Shown: piece by piece, positions 9,808 to 19,154 of the stretch
How positions within the stretch are numbered: position 1 is the stretch's first letter
Layout: every line of letters begins with the position of its first letter
Source of the DNA: Terriglobia bacterium
GTDB lineage: Bacteria > Acidobacteriota > Terriglobia > UBA7540
Assembly: GCA_035712365.1 (NCBI GenBank)
Contig: DASTAW010000043.1
Span: 1-43,592, forward strand
Direction: 5' to 3'
DNA: 43,592 nt
Translations under genes and position numbers: made by a program
The notes under the pieces: generated by a model
Told to the model about the DNA's origin: nothing
Seen by the model: the letters and a program-made list of their open reading frames with translations, nothing else
The model's database searches: none

Positions 9808-10221
9808 CTACGGCTTCTTATCAAACTTGAGGGCGACGGAATTGATGCAATAACGCAAGCCGGTGGGGCCGGCGCCGTCCGGAAACACGTGGCCCAGGTG
9901 GGCGTCGCACTTGCTGCAGAGAACTTCCACGCGACGCATCCCATGGCTCAGGTCAGATTCTTCCCGGACATTCTGCTCATCCAGGGGGGCGGTGTAGCTC
10001 GGCCAGCCGCAGTGTGAATCAAACTTGGCCTCGGAACCGAACAGTTCCGCGCCACAGCAGACGCAGCGATAGGCCCCTTTGACGTGCAGATCGGTGTATT
10101 CGCCCGTGAACGGCGGCTCTGTGCCTTTCTGCCGGGTGACGTAATACTGCTGCGGCGTCAGTTCTTTTCGCCACTCGTCGTCAGTTTTGTTGATTTTGCT
10201 GGTCAACCTGTCAGAATTCAT
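9808..10221 (-). CDS. msrB: peptide-methionine (R)-S-oxide reductase
   Basis: A 137-residue MsrB that reduces methionine-R-sulfoxide in proteins, protecting the cytoplasm from oxidation. The zinc site is formed by two CxxC pairs, C53/C56 in YRCVCCG and C102/C105 in [11 protein letters not shown]. The catalytic cysteine is C125 in [11 protein letters not shown], and C71 in HCGWPSY is the likely resolving cysteine. The protein starts directly with the domain and has no signal peptide, so it is probably cytoplasmic. The length is typical for a stand-alone MsrB. No strong Shine-Dalgarno is visible before ATG 10221. The small coiled-coil gene lies 36 bases upstream on the same strand, so co-transcription is possible. 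Confidence 0.97.
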   Translation of the reverse strand: MNSDRLTSKINKTDDEWRKELTPQQYYVTRQKGTEPPFTGEYTDLHVKGAYRCVCCGAELFGSEAKFDSHCGWPSYTAPLDEQNVREESDLSHGMRRVEVLCSKCDAHLGHVFPDGAGPTGLRYCINSVALKFDKKP

Positions 10222-10257
10222 ACTGATGATTTTCAGATGCTGTTAGGCTATCGCCTC

Positions 10258-10608
10258 TCAGCGTGTGGACTCCCCGTGGCCGTTCCTGCGGACCAGTTTA
10301 TCGACGGTCTCAATCAACGCGTTCAGCTTGTATTCGCTAGCGGCCTGAGCGTCTCTGAGGTCTCGAAAGCCGGATTCCATGCGCTCAGCAAGGCGGATCT
10401 CGGTTTGAGCCAGGCGGCCGACGAGATCGGTGACGGTGGCGACAGAAGAATCTAATTGGGCCGCACGCGCGGCGCCCGCTTCGAGGGCGGCATCGATTCG
10501 GTTGATCGCCTCCTCGTGCCTCTTCATTGCTTCTTCGTGCCTCTGAAGCCAGCCCTCATGCTTGGCCTGCATGTCCAGCATGAATTGCATTGCCTTTTCC
10601 ATGTCCAT
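10258..10608 (-). CDS. small coiled-coil protein of unknown function
   Basis: A 116-residue soluble protein, almost entirely heptad-like. It begins MDMEKAMQFMLDMQAKHEG, carries a short repeated unit QRHEEAMKRHEEAINRIDAA at about residues 22-41, then long stretches rich in Ala, Gln and Glu up to ETVDKLVRRNGHGESTR. It has no membrane segment and no catalytic motif. ATG 10608 was preferred over an upstream in-frame start at 10710 because an extended -10 (TGGTATACT, 10623-10615 on the minus strand) puts transcription at or next to ATG 10608; the longer form would begin inside the mtnA promoter. Such proteins are common in acidobacteria. The function is unknown. Confidence 0.75.
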   Translation of the reverse strand: MDMEKAMQFMLDMQAKHEGWLQRHEEAMKRHEEAINRIDAALEAGAARAAQLDSSVATVTDLVGRLAQTEIRLAERMESGFRDLRDAQAASEYKLNALIETVDKLVRRNGHGESTR

Positions 10609-10614
10609 GGCCTC

Positions 10615-10623
10615 AGTATACCA
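10615..10623 (-). promoter_or_regulatory. extended -10 promoter of the coiled-coil gene
   Basis: On the minus strand the sequence TGG-TATACT fits the extended -10 form TGnTATAAT with one mismatch. The predicted start of transcription coincides with ATG 10608, so the transcript may be leaderless. No clear -35 is visible. Confidence 0.45.
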
Positions 10624-10668
10624 CGATGGGCGCGCGTTCCCCTGATTCATGCTCCGCGGGCGGGCACC

Positions 10669-10677
10669 TGCTATAAT
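10669..10677 (+). promoter_or_regulatory. extended -10 promoter of mtnA
   Basis: TGC-TATAAT is a perfect extended -10 element. No matching -35 was found, as is usual for such promoters. The predicted transcript start is near 10684, giving a leader of about 40 bases before the ATG at 10725. Confidence 0.6.
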
Positions 10678-10724
10678 CTTGATTTTTGCGGACGTAAGAC
10701 CAAAATCCAACTGGGTGGGACGTG

Positions 10725-11804
10725 ATGTTTAAGACGATTGAGTGGACCAGCGACGGCGTCCGGATGATCGACCAGACACTGCTGCCCAGCGAAGAGGTTT
10801 ACCGGATTTACCGGACGTACCCGGAGGTCGCAGAGGCGATCCGATCGATGGTGATCCGCGGGGCGCCGGCCATTGGAGTGGCGGCGGCGATGGGCGTGGC
10901 GCTGGGAGTGAAGAACTCGCGCGCGAAGGGCCTTGCGGAACTCCGCAGCGAGTTCGAAACCATCGCCGATGCGATTTCCAAAACGCGGCCGACCGCCGTC
11001 AACCTGTTCTGGGCAGTAAAGCGCATGCGCACAAAGTTTGAAGACGCGCTGGCGGGGACCGGTTCGGAATCTGAAAGGATCGGCCGGGCCAAAACATCGC
11101 TGGAAGAAGAAGCGCAGCGCGTGCTGGCGGAAGACATCGCCGTGAATGAGGCGATGGGCAGGCACGGCGCGAGTCTGCTGAAGGATTCTTCAACCATCCT
11201 GACGCATTGCAACGCCGGAGCGCTTGCCACCGGCGGCTACGGGACGGCGCTGGGTGTGATTCGCGCGGCCGTCGAGGAAGGGAAGAAGCTCAGCGTGTTT
11301 GCGGATGAAACGCGGCCCTTCCTCCAGGGCGCGCGGCTCACCGCCTGGGAACTGGCCAAGGACGGCATTCCGGTGACGTTGATTACCGACAACATGGCGG
11401 GTTACTTCATGAAGCAGTCGAAAATACAGGCGGTGATTGTGGGCGCAGACCGCATTGCCGCCAATGGAGACGTGGCCAACAAGATCGGTACTTACACGGT
11501 GGCCGTGCTGGCGCGTGAGAACCAGATCCCGTTTTACGTGGCGGCGCCGCTTTCAACCATTGACCTGGAACTGGCCTCGGGGGACGAAATTCCCATCGAG
11601 GAGCGCTCGCCGGACGAGGTGACGCATTGGAGGGGGATCCAGACCGCCCCGGAAAATGTCAGCGCGCGGCACCCGGCCTTCGACGTGACTCCCCACCGCT
11701 ACGTGACCGCCATCATCACCGAGCGCGGCATCGCCCGCAATCCCTATGTGGACAGCCTGAAGGCCCTTTTTGATATGCAGGCAGCCGAGCAGGCTTCGCG
11801 CTAG
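10725..11804 (+). CDS. mtnA: S-methyl-5-thioribose-1-phosphate isomerase
   Basis: A 359-residue enzyme of the methionine salvage pathway that converts methylthioribose-1-phosphate to the ribulose form. Motifs of the MtnA/eIF2B-like family are clear: [13 protein letters not shown] at 45-57, [11 protein letters not shown] at 91-101, the catalytic cysteine C162 in [18 protein letters not shown], and the catalytic aspartate D242 in [19 protein letters not shown]. The start is ATG 10725 with GGTGGGA upstream; GTG 10722 would add one residue. No other salvage gene (mtnB, C, D or K) is nearby, so the pathway is either dispersed or the enzyme serves a shortened salvage route. It is monocistronic, with its own extended -10 promoter. 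Confidence 0.97.
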   Translation: MFKTIEWTSDGVRMIDQTLLPSEEVYRIYRTYPEVAEAIRSMVIRGAPAIGVAAAMGVALGVKNSRAKGLAELRSEFETIADAISKTRPTAVNLFWAVKRMRTKFEDALAGTGSESERIGRAKTSLEEEAQRVLAEDIAVNEAMGRHGASLLKDSSTILTHCNAGALATGGYGTALGVIRAAVEEGKKLSVFADETRPFLQGARLTAWELAKDGIPVTLITDNMAGYFMKQSKIQAVIVGADRIAANGDVANKIGTYTVAVLARENQIPFYVAAPLSTIDLELASGDEIPIEERSPDEVTHWRGIQTAPENVSARHPAFDVTPHRYVTAIITERGIARNPYVDSLKALFDMQAAEQASR

Positions 11805-11871
11805 GATCGTTTCCTGATAGTCGAGCCGCAGCCACTCGGCGGGCCGAATTCGCGGGCTGCGATTGGCCCTG

Positions 11872-11894
11872 TGGCGAGATGAACTCGCCGCTAC
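11872..11894 (+). repeat. dispersed 23-bp hairpin repeat, copy 3
   Basis: The stem is GGCGAG (11873-11878) and CTCGCC (11884-11889) around ATGAA, followed by GCTAC. Compared with copies 1 and 2 the fifth stem base is A, paired with T, so the change is compensated. It lies between the convergent mtnA and permease genes. Confidence 0.75.
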
Positions 11895-11917
11895 AGGTCC
11901 AACCTGGAGCGCGGGCC

Positions 11918-13162
11918 TTACTCGTGGTGGAGGGCCACGATGGGGTCAAGGCGTGAGGCTTTCATGGCCGGCCACATTCCGAAAAACAGCCCGATGCTGA
12001 TCGAAACCAGGAATCCGAGCAGGACGGACCAAAGCGGCACGGAGGAGGGGACGCTGGGGAAGAAGGTTCGTATGGCGAAGTTCAGCATATAGCCCAGGAT
12101 GATGCCCATCACGCCACCCGCGCCCGTCAGCGTCATGGCTTCCAGCAGAAATTGCCAGGTGATGTCCTGCCGGCGCGCACCGATGGCTTTGCGCACGCCG
12201 ATTTCGCGGGTCCGCTCGGTGACGGAAACCAGCATGATGTTCATCACGCCAATCCCGCCCACGAGCAGACCGATCGAGGAGAGCACCACCATAACGAGGG
12301 CCACGGTCCCGGTGATCTGGTTGAATTGCCTGATCACGGACGCCGCGGTGGCCATGCCGAAGTTGTTTTCCTGGTCAGGCCTGACCTTGCGCACGCGCCG
12401 CAGCACGGCCGTGATTTCGTCCAGGGCCGCGTTCATGCGGTCGGGATAGGCCATGGCCAGAATAAAGTTTTCTTTTGCCTGCGGATAGATCTTCTTGAAA
12501 GTCCAGTAGGGGATGAAGACTGTCCGGTCAGAGCCATTGTCGCCCAGGAACGACAATCTCTTGGCGAGGGTCCCCACAATCTGGAATGTATTGCCGCCCA
12601 CGACGATGTTTTTGCCGATGGGGTCCTCATTCTGAAAAAACCTGGTGGCCACATCCGCGCCAAGGACGGCGACATTCAGGCGATGGTTGTCCTCGATGGA
12701 GGTGTAAGGCCGGCCATCGACGAATTGGGAGTTATTGATAAAGAAATCTTCCGAGGTAGCGCCTTGAAGGCCGGCGTCCAGCATATCCTGTCCCTTGTAC
12801 TTCGCCCCCACGGCAGGCCCGCGATTGAAAATCTCAACGGCGACATCCTGGACGTCAGGACAATTGTCTCGAATGGCCATGGCGTCTTCATACTGCAGAG
12901 GCTTGCGCATGCGCTCTTCGCGCGTCAGGTTGAATCGGATGCCCGGCTCAAATTTGTAAATGAAAATCGAGCGTGATCCGTATTGCTCCATGGTATCGAC
13001 GAGCTTGTTGTTGAGTCCGGTGATGATGGAGGCAACGCCAATCACGGTGGTGGTCCCGATCAGGACTCCCAGCACTGTGAGGGCTGAGCGGAACTTGTGA
13101 GTCCGAAGCGTATCGAGCGCCAGCAGCAGGTTTTCCCGGATATTTCGCAGTTGCTCTGGCAT
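11918..13162 (-). CDS. MacB/FtsX-type ABC transporter permease (second in operon)
   Basis: A 414-residue membrane protein with the MacB layout: one TM helix near residues 27-50 (LTVLGVLIGTTTVIGVASII), a periplasmic domain of about 220 residues, then three TM helices near 280-400 forming the FtsX module, with the family signature VTERTREIGVRKAIGARRQDI and the terminal LDPIVALHHE. It lacks the N-terminal ATPase of classical MacB; the ATPase is encoded separately at 14508-15263. The first permease gene ends 2 bases upstream, so translation is coupled. In this type of complex the permease transmits ATPase motion to the periplasm to push substrates through a membrane-fusion protein and an outer-membrane channel. 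The substrate is unknown. Confidence 0.93.
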   Translation of the reverse strand: MPEQLRNIRENLLLALDTLRTHKFRSALTVLGVLIGTTTVIGVASIITGLNNKLVDTMEQYGSRSIFIYKFEPGIRFNLTREERMRKPLQYEDAMAIRDNCPDVQDVAVEIFNRGPAVGAKYKGQDMLDAGLQGATSEDFFINNSQFVDGRPYTSIEDNHRLNVAVLGADVATRFFQNEDPIGKNIVVGGNTFQIVGTLAKRLSFLGDNGSDRTVFIPYWTFKKIYPQAKENFILAMAYPDRMNAALDEITAVLRRVRKVRPDQENNFGMATAASVIRQFNQITGTVALVMVVLSSIGLLVGGIGVMNIMLVSVTERTREIGVRKAIGARRQDITWQFLLEAMTLTGAGGVMGIILGYMLNFAIRTFFPSVPSSVPLWSVLLGFLVSISIGLFFGMWPAMKASRLDPIVALHHE

Positions 13163-13164
13163 GC

Positions 13165-14460
13165 CTATGTTTCCGCCCTCAGGGCCTCGATGGGGTCGAG
13201 CCGTGCGGCCTTGCTGGCGGGATAAATGCCGAAGAAAAGGCCGACCATCACTGACAATCCCACTCCGACAAGGATGGCGCTGAGCGGCACCGAGGACGTT
13301 ACGAACCTCTGGACCAGCACGTTGACCAGCAGCGCGAGCAGGATGCCGACCACTCCGCCCGTGCCGGCCATGACGGCGGATTCGATGATGAATTGCGTCA
13401 GAATGTCCCGCCGGCGCGCGCCGAGGGATTTGCGGATGCCAATCTCATGCGTGCGGTCCGTAACGCTGGCCAGCATGATGTTCATGATCACGATGCCGCC
13501 GACCACCATGAAGACGGCCACGACGCCAATGGTGACGGCAAAGATGGTGCCCGTCAGTCTCTGCCACAGGTCCATGATGGTTTGCGAGGCGTTGATGCCG
13601 AAATTGTCGTTGTCGTTGTATTGCAGATGGCGCCGGACCCGCATCAGCATGCGGACCTCGTCCTCGAGCGGGATCATCTGGGCCGATGACCACGCCTGGA
13701 TGCTGACATTCAGTTCTGCCCTGGAGAAGTAGGCTTTCTGGAACGCCGTGAGGGGAACGATGGCGAAGTTGTCCTGGCTTTGTCCGAAGGTTGTTCCGAT
13801 TTTCTCCGCCACCCCGATCACGCGGAATGTGTGTTCATCGATACGGATTTCTTTGCCAATCGGGTCAACGTTAGGGAAGAACTTGTCCACCAGGTCCGTT
13901 CCGATAAAGCAGACCGGCGCGGCATGGGAATAATCGGAATCAGAAATATAGCGGCCATAATCAACCTTCTGCTGGCCGATATCGATCATGCTGGGCGTTA
14001 CCCCATTAAGGTCCACATCGTAGACCACCTGGTTCCCATAATGCGCCGTGCGGCCCCAGTACTCGGCCGTCGCGCCGATGGTCTTATAACCCTGAACGTT
14101 TTCCTCAAGGAACCTGTAATCATCCATGCGAATGGGGCGGTTGCGGCGCCGCGCCTCCAGCCAGGATTCATAGCCCTGGGCCCACTTGTACTGGCTCAGG
14201 ATAAACGTGTTGACGCCCAGGTTGGCGACGTGCTCGGCGATGTAGAGGTTCATACCGTTAATGACGGACATCACCACAATCAGGGTGGTGGTGGCAATCA
14301 CCACGCCAAGCAAAGTGAGGAAGGAACGAAGCTTGTGCGAATTCAAGGCTTCGAGGGCAATCCAGAAAGCCTCGCGGGCCGTTACCCAGGAGCTATACAG
14401 CTCTCCGTATTTGCGGCCACTGTCCTTCGTCGGCGGTTGTCCAGTCATTGCAGTTTTCAC
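13165..14460 (-). CDS. MacB/FtsX-type ABC transporter permease (first in operon)
   Basis: A 431-residue permease with the same fold as its downstream neighbour: an N-terminal TM (FLTLLGVVIATTTLIVVMSV near residues 52-71), a periplasmic domain and a C-terminal three-helix FtsX module with VTDRTHEIGIRKSLGARRRDI. About 45 extra N-terminal residues precede the usual start. The GTG at 14460 was kept; an ATG four codons later is possible, and neither has a strong ribosome binding site. It is clearly diverged from the second permease, so the transporter is probably a heterodimer of the two rather than a MacB homodimer. An ATPase gene ends 47 bases upstream. Confidence 0.92.
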   Translation of the reverse strand: MKTAMTGQPPTKDSGRKYGELYSSWVTAREAFWIALEALNSHKLRSFLTLLGVVIATTTLIVVMSVINGMNLYIAEHVANLGVNTFILSQYKWAQGYESWLEARRRNRPIRMDDYRFLEENVQGYKTIGATAEYWGRTAHYGNQVVYDVDLNGVTPSMIDIGQQKVDYGRYISDSDYSHAAPVCFIGTDLVDKFFPNVDPIGKEIRIDEHTFRVIGVAEKIGTTFGQSQDNFAIVPLTAFQKAYFSRAELNVSIQAWSSAQMIPLEDEVRMLMRVRRHLQYNDNDNFGINASQTIMDLWQRLTGTIFAVTIGVVAVFMVVGGIVIMNIMLASVTDRTHEIGIRKSLGARRRDILTQFIIESAVMAGTGGVVGILLALLVNVLVQRFVTSSVPLSAILVGVGLSVMVGLFFGIYPASKAARLDPIEALRAET

Positions 14461-14507
14461 GGAAAGCCCTGCTCCAACCCCGCTGCCGGGAGGTCTGCGC
14501 GGCCGTC

Positions 14508-15263
14508 CTAAACCACCTTTTCGTCCCTGTCGATCCTTCCATCGCGAATGTGAATGATGCGATGGGCGCGGGCGGCGATGTCGTGCTCATGTGTGACCAG
14601 AACGATGGTGTTGCCGGACTCATGAAGGCGGCCAAACAAATTCATGATTTCTTCGCCGGTGGCGGAATCGAGGTTCCCGGTCGGCTCATCGGCGAGGATA
14701 ATCGAGGGATTATTGATCAGGGCGCGGGCGATCGCGACACGTTGCCGCTGGCCGCCGGAAAGCTCGTTGGGGCGATGGTCCGCGCGGTCGCCCAGTTCCA
14801 CCATGCGCAGTACCTCGTGGGCGCGCCGCAGCCTTTCTTCGGGCGGAGTCCCGTTGTAGATGAGCGGCAGCTCGACGTTGTGGAGCGCCGAGGCGCGCGC
14901 CAGCAGGTTGAAGGTCTGGAAGACAAACCCGATTTCCTTGTTGCGGATGTAGGCAAGCTCATCGTCCGTCAGCTCGCTGACCAGCCGGCCGTTCAGCCAG
15001 TACTGCCCGCTGGTGGGTGTGTCAAGGCAGCCGACGAGGTTCATCAGGGTCGATTTGCCGGACCCGGATGGGCCCATAATGGCGACGTATTCCCCCCGCA
15101 CGATTGAAAAGGAAACGCCGCACAACGCGTTGACCCGAATCGCTTCCATGTCATAGGTCTTCCACAAGCCCTGCGCCAGGATCACGATGTTCTCGGGCGA
15201 AGGCGCCCTGGCCATCTCGTCCGCCGCACTGGCTTGAGATTCGGTTGTTGAAAAAGGTTCCAT
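14508..15263 (-). CDS. MacB/LolD-type ABC transporter ATPase
   Basis: A 251-residue nucleotide-binding subunit. Walker A is GPSGSGKST at 64-72, the Q-loop lies in [18 protein letters not shown] near 116, the ABC signature is [15 protein letters not shown] from 168, Walker B is [14 protein letters not shown] at 187-200, and the switch histidine is in VTHEHDIAA. The motif EPTGNLDS is typical of the MacB/LolD/FtsE group, matching the two permeases downstream. The N-terminal ~25 residues are variable and may be unstructured. It would power the permease pair encoded at 11918-14460. No strong Shine-Dalgarno is visible before ATG 15263. Confidence 0.95.
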   Translation of the reverse strand: MEPFSTTESQASAADEMARAPSPENIVILAQGLWKTYDMEAIRVNALCGVSFSIVRGEYVAIMGPSGSGKSTLMNLVGCLDTPTSGQYWLNGRLVSELTDDELAYIRNKEIGFVFQTFNLLARASALHNVELPLIYNGTPPEERLRRAHEVLRMVELGDRADHRPNELSGGQRQRVAIARALINNPSIILADEPTGNLDSATGEEIMNLFGRLHESGNTIVLVTHEHDIAARAHRIIHIRDGRIDRDEKVV

Positions 15264-15317
15264 AGCTTGGTCTGGTATCTCCCGAGGTTTTTTATGCAGG
15301 CACAGCGCCGCCCGCGG

Positions 15318-16877
15318 CTACGATGAAGGGGCCTGATTCACGGCCTTAATGCTGTTGTCAATCTTAACCTTCGCATGGTTCTTCAATGTCCGGAGCACCT
15401 GGTAACTTCCGGTGACGATTTCCTCCCCGGGTTTCAGACCAGTGAGCACTTCGACATTCATTGTGCCCATGATTCCGGTTGTGACAGGAATGAAGGCGGC
15501 CTTCCCGTCCTGGACGGTGAAGACCCCCTGGATTTCCTTCTTGCTGGCGGCATTCTGGCCGGCTGGAGCAGGTTCCGCAGCGAGTGCCTTGACCTTGGTT
15601 TTGGCATTTTGCTCGCGCTCAAGCTCGCCTTGGTTCCGCACCGTAAGGGCCTGAATGGGGATGGTGACCGCGTCCTTCCGAGTGGCGGTCGTGACCTTGG
15701 CCGTGGCCGAAAGGCCGGGCCGCAGACCGGCAGGCGGATCATCCAGGGTGACGGAGACCGTAAAGTCCTTGGCCTCCCCTTGATTTGTTGCCGTGCTCTG
15801 GTTGCTGTTGGTGGTAGTCTGGCCCGAAGTAGAACTCAGAGCGCTCATCCCGATTTCGGTGACACGGCCTTTGAACTTCTTGTCGGGAAGTGCGTCAATG
15901 GTGACTTCCGCAGGCTGGTCCATCTCGATGCCCAGAATATCGGTCTCATCCACATTCACCACGGCGTTGATCACCGACAGGTTGGAAACCTGGAAGAGCG
16001 CGCTTCCCGGCTGGTTTTGAATGCCCGGCACGACGTTTTCACCGACGTGAACGGGCAGATAGGTAATGATCCCGTCGAAGGGCGCCCTGTAAATCGTCTG
16101 GTCGCGCTGATTCTCGATGCCGACAAGCTGCGCCTGCGATTGAAGCACACTGGCGTTGGACATATCGCGATTGTAATTGGCCTGGTTGAGCTGGGCTCTG
16201 GCTTGTGCAACCTGGGCCTGGGACGATTGCACCGTGGCCTCGGCGACCTGATAGGTGCTCAGGGCCTGGTCGAACGCCTGTCGCGAAATCAGTTGTTGAT
16301 TGAGCATCTGCTGGGAGCGCGTGTAGTCGTCCTTGGCCTGCTGGAGCTTTGCCTGCGCCTGGGCAAGGTTTGCCTGCGCCGTGTGAAGATTGGCCGTTGC
16401 GGACTGGACGGTTGCCTGCTGCACCCTCGAATTGGCCTGGGCTGACCTCAGCGCCGCCTGCTGAGCCTGCACGCCGGCCTGCTGCTGGACGTCTTCTGTG
16501 CGAAGCAGGAGCTGGCCCTTCTTGACACGGTCACCCTCCTTCACCAGGATCTCTGTCACCTTGCCAAACGAATTGGCGTTGACCGTAGCAAACTTGTCCG
16601 GCGGAGGCTTGATTTCACCCGAGGCGGTTACGATCGAAGACAAATCCTGGCGAACGACCTTGCCGGTCTGGACGGTGATCAGGCCGCGATGGCTCCATGC
16701 GATTCCGCCGAGCACAAGCCCCACCAGGACCACGAAAGCCAGGATGAGCAACGCGAGCTTTTTGGTCTTGGAAAGGCCCTTCTTCGGGCGCCCGCCCTGC
16801 GGACCACGCGGCAGTCCGGCATCTTCTCCGCGAGTGTCGGTGATCTGGCCTAGTTTGAGTTCTGTAGTTTGTCCCAT
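15318..16877 (-). CDS. MacA/HlyD-like periplasmic membrane-fusion protein
   Basis: A 519-residue adaptor that links the inner-membrane transporter to an outer-membrane channel. A cytoplasmic tail of about 40 residues precedes a single TM (LALLILAFVVLVGLVLGG, 41-58). Then come a lipoyl-like half (VQTGKVVRQDLSSIVTASGE), a long Ala/Gln-rich helical hairpin of about 150 residues, the second lipoyl half (YRAPFDGIITYLPVHVGENV) and beta-barrel domains ending near VLRTLKNHAKVKID. ATG 16877 was chosen because GAGAAGG lies at a good distance; an upstream frame to 17066 reads as non-protein. It is the first gene of the four-gene efflux operon. A channel (TolC-like) gene is not in the window. Confidence 0.93.
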   Translation of the reverse strand: MGQTTELKLGQITDTRGEDAGLPRGPQGGRPKKGLSKTKKLALLILAFVVLVGLVLGGIAWSHRGLITVQTGKVVRQDLSSIVTASGEIKPPPDKFATVNANSFGKVTEILVKEGDRVKKGQLLLRTEDVQQQAGVQAQQAALRSAQANSRVQQATVQSATANLHTAQANLAQAQAKLQQAKDDYTRSQQMLNQQLISRQAFDQALSTYQVAEATVQSSQAQVAQARAQLNQANYNRDMSNASVLQSQAQLVGIENQRDQTIYRAPFDGIITYLPVHVGENVVPGIQNQPGSALFQVSNLSVINAVVNVDETDILGIEMDQPAEVTIDALPDKKFKGRVTEIGMSALSSTSGQTTTNSNQSTATNQGEAKDFTVSVTLDDPPAGLRPGLSATAKVTTATRKDAVTIPIQALTVRNQGELEREQNAKTKVKALAAEPAPAGQNAASKKEIQGVFTVQDGKAAFIPVTTGIMGTMNVEVLTGLKPGEEIVTGSYQVLRTLKNHAKVKIDNSIKAVNQAPSS

Positions 16878-17098
16878 CGTAACCTTCTCAGTTAATGTCT
16901 TCCGCGCAGGAAACCGGTCCCAGTCCGATGGCAGAGGCAAGCCCATCCCTGGTGACGGCCGGGCGATACGGCGAAATGATTCATCCTTACAAACTCTATA
17001 CGTTTTGGAGGCGGGAAAGGTTCCACTGCTGTCATGGCGGCAAACCCAGATACCTTTGAAAAACACCTCTTGCTTCTTCTGGGCGAAAATCTCTGCAA

Positions 17099-17107
17099 AT
17101 TATATCA
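17099..17107 (-). promoter_or_regulatory. extended -10 promoter of the efflux operon
   Basis: On the minus strand TGA-TATAAT is a perfect extended -10. The -35 region is weak (CAGGCA at a 17-base spacing). The predicted leader is about 215 bases long before ATG 16877, much longer than other leaders in this window, and it contains no obvious gene. Confidence 0.55.
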
Positions 17108-17288
17108 CAGCCGCCTGAACTTGCCTGGAGCGGAACCCCCGGTCGCTAGGACTCTGACAGTCTCAAAAGCAGGGATTCTGGGTCAGGACGCCGGATTCTC
17201 GCTCAGATTACCATTTGGCCGGAAAATTATCACTGATTCCAGCAGGGAAACGGCCCGTTTTGGGCGTCTCCGGCAGCAGTGGAACTGG

Positions 17289-17317
17289 TTGACTTTCTGG
17301 TTCTCGAAAAATACAAT
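17289..17317 (+). promoter_or_regulatory. sigma-70-like promoter of the GWxTD operon
   Basis: TTGACT (17289-17294) and TACAAT (17312-17317) with a 17-base spacer closely match the consensus, and are identical in hexamers and spacing to the toxin-antitoxin promoter at 314-342. Transcription would begin near 17324, supporting ATG 17365 as the start of the next gene. Confidence 0.75.
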
Positions 17318-17364
17318 TATGGCTGTTGGCTCTCCGTGGTGGAGAAGCGAGGAGCGTGGCTGCG

Positions 17365-19086
17365 ATGGGAGTCTTTAGACCTCCGGAAATCGAAGTTCGA
17401 TCCCGGCGGATTGTGGTGGTTCTAATTGCCACAGTCGCCCTGGGAATGGTTGCGTTACCGGCTTTTGCAGGCAGCGGGAAAGGCCAGGAAGAACAAAAGC
17501 TCACCAAACAGGAACGCCAGCGGCAGAAGGCGATCCAGAAGGAAATGGAGAGCCCATACAAGCAGTGGATCAACGGGCCAGTCGGATATCTTATCACTCC
17601 CGAAGAGCGGGCTGCATTCAAAAAGCTCACCACAGACGACGAACGCGATCAGTTTATCGAGGAATTCTGGCGGCGGCGCAACCCTGAACCAGGTTCACCC
17701 GAAAACTCTTTTAAAGAGGAAGTTTATCGCCGTATCGCCTATACCAATGAACATTTTTCCTCCGGCATCCCTGGCTGGAAGACGGACCGCGGACACATCT
17801 ACATCATGTACGGCCCGGCGGACGACATTGAAACTCATCCAAGCGGCGGGACCTACGTAGCAAACCCGACCCAGCTCCCGTATTCCGGACCGGACGCTTC
17901 CAACACCATGACCACCTATCCGTTTGAGGATTGGACTTACCGTTACATCCCGGGGATCGGCGAAAACGTTGAGCTTGAGTTTGTTGATCCCACTCTGACC
18001 GGGGAATATCATCTGACGATGAATCCTTGCGAGAAGGACGCCATGGCAAACGTGCCGGGCGATATGACGGGATGCCAGGGCGGCGTATCCATCGGTTCGA
18101 TCTGGAACCCCAATCTGGTGATCAGCCCCAGCCAGTTAAGCGGAGGGAGCAATGGGTCTGGGGCCATGGTGACATCCAACATCATGGGCCACGAATATGA
18201 TGAGTTCAACCGCCTGGACCTCTATGCCAAAATCTTTCAGGCGCCGTCGGTCAAATTCAGGGACCTGCAGAGCATGGTGACCTCCACGGTGTCGTCGCAG
18301 CTTCTGCCGTTCAGCGTCCGGACCGATTTTATCAAGGTCACTGAGGACACGGTCCTCACTCCCATTACCGTTCAGATCCCGAACCGGGACATGCAGTTTG
18401 AAAACAAAGAGGGCGTGATGACCGCCGTGATCGACATTTACGGGCAGCTCACAACGATTGGCGGAAGAGTGGCGAACACGATCCAGGACAGTGTTTCGGT
18501 GTCTGTTCCGGAACATGATTTCCAGTCCTATGTGAACCAAAAGTCGGTGTACCAGAAGACGGTGTATCTCCGTCCCGGACGCTATAAGCTGAGCCTGGTG
18601 ATCAAGGACAACAAAAGCGGGCACATGGGGACCGAGAACCTGGGCATCGTGGTGCCACAGTTCAGTGACGACAAGCTGTCCACCAGTTCGCTGATTCTGG
18701 CAGACCAGATCCAGCCGCTCCCTACAAGCGAGGTGGGCTCGAACCGCTTCGTTATCGGCGGAACAAAAGTGCGCCCGAGCGTCAATCAGGTTTTTACCCA
18801 GAGTCAGAACTTCGGCATTTATATGCAGGTCTACAACCTGGGTCTTGATCCCAAAACGCACCTCCCATCTGCGAATATTGAATATGAGATTTCTAAAGAC
18901 GGAAAGACAATCTTGAACCAGACAGAGCAAGCAGCCGCCCTTCAGGATGCATCGGAACAGGTAACCTTGGAGAAGACGATGCCGGCCAAACTACTCCAGC
19001 CTGGCAAGTACACTTTGCAGATCAAGATCACGGATAAGGTTAAGGCCGAGTCGGATACCCAGACGACGAACTTCCAGGTCGAGTAG
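17365..19086 (+). CDS. GWxTD domain-containing secreted protein
   Basis: A 573-residue protein with an N-terminal signal peptide (RIVVVLIATVALGMVALPAFA, cut after about residue 35). The GWxTD domain follows: YKQWINGPVGYLITPEERAA, FIEEFWRRRNPEPGSPENSF, and the defining GWKTDRGHIYIMYGPADDIE. The rest is beta-rich, with KLSLVIKDNKSGHMGTENLG and a C-terminal Ig-like stretch. GWxTD proteins occur in acidobacteria and related groups; their biochemical role is not established. GAGGAG lies about 10 bases before ATG 17365 and after the predicted transcript start; an in-frame TTG at 17326 would leave almost no leader. The carboxypeptidase-regulatory-like gene follows after 68 bases, so the two are probably co-expressed at the cell envelope. 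Confidence 0.92.
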   Translation: MGVFRPPEIEVRSRRIVVVLIATVALGMVALPAFAGSGKGQEEQKLTKQERQRQKAIQKEMESPYKQWINGPVGYLITPEERAAFKKLTTDDERDQFIEEFWRRRNPEPGSPENSFKEEVYRRIAYTNEHFSSGIPGWKTDRGHIYIMYGPADDIETHPSGGTYVANPTQLPYSGPDASNTMTTYPFEDWTYRYIPGIGENVELEFVDPTLTGEYHLTMNPCEKDAMANVPGDMTGCQGGVSIGSIWNPNLVISPSQLSGGSNGSGAMVTSNIMGHEYDEFNRLDLYAKIFQAPSVKFRDLQSMVTSTVSSQLLPFSVRTDFIKVTEDTVLTPITVQIPNRDMQFENKEGVMTAVIDIYGQLTTIGGRVANTIQDSVSVSVPEHDFQSYVNQKSVYQKTVYLRPGRYKLSLVIKDNKSGHMGTENLGIVVPQFSDDKLSTSSLILADQIQPLPTSEVGSNRFVIGGTKVRPSVNQVFTQSQNFGIYMQVYNLGLDPKTHLPSANIEYEISKDGKTILNQTEQAAALQDASEQVTLEKTMPAKLLQPGKYTLQIKITDKVKAESDTQTTNFQVE

Positions 19087-19154
19087 AAGTTTGGGGGTAC
19101 CTGACGAATCGATAGCCGGGACAAACAACCTTAAAAAGGTCAGGTCAAGGCACC

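Noticed and set aside
15375-16445. 356-residue frame antisense to the membrane-fusion protein
   Set aside because: The opposite strand encodes an obvious MacA/HlyD-like protein; the antisense product is Leu/Gly/Arg-rich with no motif.
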